A stretch of DNA of 64,000 nucleotides from Odobenus rosmarus divergens (taxonomy: Eukaryota > Chordata > Mammalia > Carnivora > Odobenidae). Below the pieces are notes generated by a model. That model was not told the DNA's origin. It ran no database searches and saw nothing but the letters and a program-made list of their open reading frames with translations. Positions 59,543 to 64,000 of the stretch are shown here, piece by piece; position 1 is the first letter of the stretch; each line of letters begins with the position of its first letter. The position numbers were made by a program, and so were the translations under genes. The DNA is taken from the NCBI RefSeq assembly GCF_000321225.1, contig NW_004450458.1, forward strand, positions 2,544,174-2,608,173, read 5' to 3'.

Positions 59543-61459
59543 GGCCCTCACCTTTTCATTTTGCACTGGTCTCTGTAAATTATGTAGCCAGTTCTGACTT
59601 TTTAATGGATAAATTGACCCTGCTTTTGGGTGATTCTAACCCAAGAGTTTAAAGGGAAGGAGACTCTAGGAAACGTAGCTTCCAGCTTTTCCAAGTTGGC
59701 AACCCCATAGAGGAAAGCACGAAGATTCCTAGAAAAGCAAATTCATGCTTTTCCATGCCATAGCAACAGTATTTGTGGTATACCGAGTGCATATTTAATA
59801 TTTACCTGGACACAGAGGCACGGAGACCTAGGTAGACCTGGGTATTGCTTAAATGAATTTCTGTTTACCTGTACCTGTTCAAGGTGTAAAATCTGACAGA
59901 GAACCCAAATATCGTTATAAGTGTCTTTAATTGAAGTTGCATGTTGACATTTCCAGTTTGAGTTTTAAAGAAAAACAAAAACAAAAACATTTCCTTGTTC
60001 TAACACCGTGAACCTTCTGAACTTACATAGGATTTGACGCATATGGTTCTTGTTGCCAGGGCATATGTATATGACGCAGCCATGATATCCCAGCTACAAA
60101 CCCATATTCATTCTTTTATTATTAACCTTTGCTTCGATGCACTCACAACAAGTTCGTGTGTTCTAGACATTTAACAGTTTTTAAATTTCTGTTGTTGCTG
60201 GAAGCACTGTATCGGAAATTAGACATTTTTAGGGATTCATTTATTGTTGATTTATTCATCCCTCTAGTATATAGATACGGTGTCACTACAATATGGTTTC
60301 CTAGTTCTGGATGCAAGTGCCAATGTTCAGAGCACGCTTCTTGGCAACTTACCGGCCAGAATTGGCTACACAAGCATGAGTGCCTGGTGGCATTTGGCTT
60401 CCTGCTTTTCATTAAATGGGAAAAGACAGAAAAGGACAGTAATATTCTGATTTCTTGATTAAAATGGTTTCTGAATATTTCAGGAAAAAAATAACTAATT
60501 TAAATAGACTTCAGGCCTCAACTTCCCATGGGAACAGCATTGCTTTGATATATTTGACACTCTTGTCATCTTCCAGTAAATGCTAGAGATTTGCTCTAAG
60601 TTGTGCAATTTCTAGAAAAAAAATAGTCTGTTTCCTAAAATTCTTAAATATCCTCAAAACAGCCTAAAATCATTATTTAAAACACCCTGGTTTTTAAAAA
60701 TGTAATTGTCATGGACCTTTCCTAATGTCTAAGATGGTGCCAACCAGATAAACGGTTTTATGACATATTTTTTTAATACTGGGTATGGAGCAGAATAGAA
60801 GTATGAGCCCAGGGTATCCTGATTCCCCAATCAATTCCATAGGCTTTACTTTTCCATTACACAACAGCCTTTGAAAAGGCATTGGATCTTAGTCTAAATA
60901 AATGCATTCATAATTCTTTCAATATTAATAATCACTACAGTTATAATAAAACAATCTTGGTCCTTGTTAAAATTTCCCAATTTTCTCTACTTAATAATTA
61001 AAATAGCATAGTTATTTGTATGTGGCTCTGGAAAAGAAGTCTAAGGAATGTTTTATACCTACGTTGGATTATTAATATTGTTGTGACCACATTTAATGTT
61101 TTCCCCCTTTTCCTCGTTAATTGGGTAATGTTCTAATGAAAGTCTTCCCCTATTAGAAATTGGTTAAAACATAGTGCAAAAGGGACTGTGAGAGTTCAGC
61201 CATCTCACTTTTCCCACGGGCAGCAGCTCATAGGATCTTGCTTCTCCATTTGCAAAATGCCACGCTCCCTTCTTTGCATTCTTCAGACACAGTGGATGCT
61301 CAGTCACTGTTTATTAAATGGGTGACTAATTAGTGATTCAATTATCTTACTGTTATGGTAGCTTTGAGTCAGCATGGTTATTTGTCTTCCAAGTTTTTCC
61401 TCACCGAAAACTCTTTCAAGCGTGCGTGTTGTTCCTGTTTTTAAAGGGGAGGCAGTTGG
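59543..61459. other. repeat-poor unique sequence
   Basis: No interspersed repeat and no convincing exon recognised. AT-rich blocks near 60480-60780 and 60900-61140 look like slowly evolving non-coding DNA by texture only. A 109-codon plus frame (60129-60458) is not protein-like. Confidence 0.45.
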
Positions 61460-61643
61460 GGTGCCCAGGTGGCCCAGTCAGTTGCACATTCAGCTCTTGA
61501 TTTCCGCTGAGGTCATGATCTCAGGGTCATGAGATCGAGGCCCTGTGTTGGGTTCTGCAATCAGCGAGGAATCTGCTTGTCCCTCTCTCTCTCTCTCCTC
61601 CCCACCACCTCTATCTCAAATAAATAAAATCTTAAAAAAAAAA
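61460..61643 (+). mobile_element. carnivoran SINE, sense
   Basis: Starts ggtgcccaggtggcccagtc, contains tcatgatctcagggtcatga and a ctctctctct block, ends aaataaataaaatcttaaaa plus A-run. Flanks share gaggcagttg/gagacagttg. Confidence 0.95.
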
Positions 61644-61841
61644 AGAAAAAGAAGAGACAGTTGCTTTTCAGAAGGTGAAGTGATCTGCCAACTACTGCTA
61701 AATGGTGAGCTGCTTTGAACCCGAGTCCTGACAGGAGCTAAATCCATGAGCTTTCCATTAGAGAAGCAGAAAAAAATGGAAATCTTCTGAAAAGACAACC
61801 CCATCATGTGCATTTTCTTATGGTTTCAAAATCCAGCCCAG

Positions 61842-61943
61842 GGCGATTGTGGACACATCAAGAGACACCCATGCCACCAGCAGTGTGACAGATATTTACA
61901 CTGAACCGCAATTTGGGGATCACTATTTCCAATTAGCTCCCTG
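61842..61943 (+). CDS. candidate internal exon 3 of the same unidentified gene
   Basis: This 102-base segment follows an acceptor (tttcaaaatccagcccag) and ends at the strong donor gtaagc. With the one leading base that completes the split codon from the exon at 31093, it encodes W then AIVDTSRDTHATSSVTDIYT and EPQFGDHYFQLAP, and leaves two bases for the next exon. The other nearby AG, at 61835-61836, would give a frame with an early stop, so the acceptor at 61840-61841 is preferred. The segment is not a repeat and contains several CpG-bearing codons, which is unusual in this depleted window. The peptide has no recognised domain. Further exons may lie in the 30.6 kb between this one and the previous, and beyond the window. 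Confidence 0.5.
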
Positions 61944-62479
61944 GTAAGCAGTGCTGTGGGAAGTGGTTTTGCACTTGGTCCTCATTTCTTTATGGCACGA
62001 GTGATGATTAAATGCAGATACTGCCCTCTGGGTTCAGCATTTAGAATAATCGAACCGCCGAACTTGTTTATGTGTTTGTTTATTAAATCAAACTTTGCAA
62101 AGGAAATCTTATCTTTAAAGGAGGATAGATTTTTTTCCTTCAAGGTTGCAAATTTGGAAGCTCTGAACAATTAGCTCTCCTGGGTGTATAAATTCCGAAA
62201 GAAAAATCATAATAATTTGGCGTCATATAAAACCATGATTTTTTTTTTTAAGCAGAAAGAATAGATTGGCTTGTTCCTCATTATTTTCTTTTGAAGAAAT
62301 ATGTGATTCAGGACATTAACAACACAGAGCAAATGGGTCTTTTTTAAAAAATTTACTTAATACTTAAGACGTTTTGGGGGAAAAACATTTCCTCTCTCTG
62401 TGAAGAAAAAATGAGAGGCAGCTAGGTTTCTCTTGTCCATCCTGGCACTGCTCTTCTCTCAGATTCTGTATTTATATTG
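61944..62479. other. probable intron downstream of candidate exon 3
   Basis: Starts with donor gtaagc. The rest is unique, AT-rich and repeat-free, with a T-run at 62239-62249. Confidence 0.45.
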
Positions 62480-62760
62480 TTATAATTCTCAAACTCTTAC
62501 CCCTTGGTTAATGTGAATCCTGCCACGCCTTCAAAGTCCTCCTCAAGAACCATTTTCTCAAGAGATGGCCCCCAAATTTTCCAGCGACATTGGCCTCTTA
62601 TCTTCTCCAGATTTAGGGAACTCTCCAAAGCAACAATTAGTATGTGGCACGTCTCCTCTCCCCAGGGAAGGGAGAAGAAACAGAAATCATGTTATTTCTG
62701 CCCCGTTGCTCTCAGCGCCTAAAATAGTGTTGGTTGAACCATAGGTGATGAATAGAAGGA
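62480..62760 (+). mobile_element. L2-like fragment, sense
   Basis: The text cttcaaagtcctcctcaaga, accattttctcaagagatgg, tctccagatttagggaactc and gtgctctcagcgccta-like end fits the L2 3' region at low similarity. Confidence 0.5.
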
Positions 62761-63308
62761 TATCCAACATATCCAAGTAGACTCGGGTTGTTAAGGTAAG
62801 AGCTGTCCCTTGCCAAAGTTTGGAGGTTAGACATAACTTCCTGCTTCGTGGTATTAGTTTCCAGGTGGCATGGCTTGCACAGTGGAAAAACTGCCACAGC
62901 TGAATCACCCAGGGCTTTATGCTTGCTTGGGGGCCTTGGGGATTCAAAAGGAAGTAAGAACCTCTGTTGGAGACCAGGGGAGACATTACTGACAGTGGCA
63001 GTGTGAGTAAATGGCACTTGTCTTATGTTAATCCTGTACAATTAACAGTGACATGGGGGAAAATCTGGTTTGCAGGGCTGCAATGTAATCACAACATATC
63101 CCAGGAAATCATGTAGGATTTAACGGGGCAGGTGTGAAATTAACCAGTGCTATTTTCATAAATGCTATAATTAACCCAAATTTCCAGGAAGAGGTCTTTA
63201 AGATTCTGTAGAATTCTCTGTAGTCACCTCTTCTTGTGCATTTGCTTCTGACACGGGAGGTGTGCCCCTAAACAAGTTTTATCTGAGTTTTTGACCTGCT
63301 CCTAATTC
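62761..63308. other. unique sequence, no feature supported
   Basis: Short minus-strand frames (62687-62986 and 62712-63041) show no domain. The segment 63070-63190 is repeat-free. Confidence 0.45.
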
Positions 63309-63507
63309 CTTTTTTTAAAAAAAGATTTTGTTTATTTATTTGAGAGAAAGAGAATGAGAGATAGAGAGCACGAGAGGGAAGAGGGTCAGAGGGAGAAGCA
63401 GACTCCCCGCTGAGCGGGGAGCCTGATGTGGGACTCGATCCCGGGACTCCAGGATCATGACCTGAGCCGAAGGTAGTCGCTTAACCAACTGAGCCACCCA
63501 GGTGCCC
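63309..63507 (-). mobile_element. carnivoran SINE, antisense
   Basis: From tttttttaaaaaaagatttt to actgagccacccaggtgccc. The 17-base duplication tgacctgctcctaattc is perfect at 63292-63308 and 63508-63524, so the insertion is intact. Confidence 0.95.
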
Positions 63508-63524
63508 TGACCTGCTCCTAATTC

Positions 63525-64000
63525 TAAGCGAAGTGGTAAATGTCAGAACCGTGTTTATCTACAGCTATTCTGTCTTTGTTCCTCGTGCTTTAAAATGTGT
63601 GTTGCAGGTTTTGGTTAATGTTTAATTTTGCTTCCAGTAAAAACAATCTCTATATTCAGCTTTGTTGTATTTGCCACTTAAGAATGCAGAATTTATTATT
63701 ATGTGCTTAAAGCAATCATTTAACACTGACATTTTAAGTATGACAACAATCCAAGTAATTGTCACCCATTCACTTAACTGAAAATATCTCTACTTCCTGG
63801 GACAACTAATTATAATGCAGTATTACTATCTTTTAATTGTAGGCATGTTTGTTTTTGTGTTTATTTTGGTTTGGGCTGTCTTCAAGGACATCCTTAGTCT
63901 CAAACTTGGCAATCTGCCCTTAATCTCTCTCTGCTGCTTTCTGAAAATAAACGAAAACACTATAGCCACAATCTTGAAGGAAAACAAGGGGATTTTTATG
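63525..64000. other. unique sequence to the window edge
   Basis: No gene or repeat recognised. Confidence 0.45.

Noticed and set aside
1..64000. CRISPR arrays, bacterial operons, rRNA or stand-alone tRNA genes
   Set aside because: None seen. The tRNA-like pieces are SINE heads, and direct repeats are microsatellites, target duplications or transposons.

Overview
This window is nuclear DNA of a carnivoran mammal, most likely a caniform outside the dog family (bear, seal, mustelid or panda type). The evidence is about 21 copies of a tRNA-derived SINE that opens with a gcctgggtggctcag-type tRNA head and ends in an A/T-rich tail. Its middle contains a ctccctgctcagcggggagtctgcttctccctct-type segment (split here only for description). 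The cat-type body (gacagctcagagcctgg) and the dog-type young head (ggatccctgggtggcgcag) were not seen. Carnivoran L1 tails and the pan-mammalian fossils MIR, L2, MLT1 and MER5A agree with this. The sequence is AT-rich, I saw no CpG island, and it reads as long intron plus intergenic DNA.

No intact intronless gene is visible. The main protein-coding signal is three short plus-strand segments at 19404-19486, 31093-31217 and 61842-61943. Each sits between a consensus splice acceptor and donor and each is open in one frame. Their phases chain correctly (2 leading bases to phase 0; phase 0 to 2 trailing bases; 1 leading base to 2 trailing bases). Together they give about 102 residues without a stop. 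I propose they are internal exons of one plus-strand gene that spans much of the window with introns of about 11.6 and 30.6 kb. I do not recognise the protein.

Region by region. 1-2.2 kb holds old antisense L1 pieces. 2.6-3.0 kb has a MIR, a TA/TG microsatellite and a SINE. 3.0-6.7 kb is unique AT-rich sequence. 6.7-13.5 kb is a dense sense-oriented L1 complex with three SINEs and a 50-base N gap at 8201-8250, where two L1 tails appear to have been joined. 14.4-16.9 kb holds more old L1, followed by an MLT1 LTR. 18.4-25 kb carries SINEs, MIRs and MER5A around the first exon. 25.1-29.6 kb is a large antisense L1 with ORF1 remnants. 29.7-36 kb holds the second exon, a hAT fossil, two tandem SINEs and a (TTTCA)n tract. 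36-48 kb is mixed unique sequence, LTR fossils, a DNA transposon nested in a MIR, and old L1. 48-60 kb holds L2, MIR, L1 and MLT1 copies plus two oddly rearranged SINE pieces. 60-64 kb is repeat-poor and contains the third exon.

Nothing here resembles an operon or a defence system. The transposons are decayed or non-autonomous. The points most worth a second look are the phase-matched exon chain, a tailless 26-base SINE head between perfect 16-base target duplications, a self-complementary fold-back inside another SINE, and a hairpin-forming insert of about 100 bases inside the large L1.
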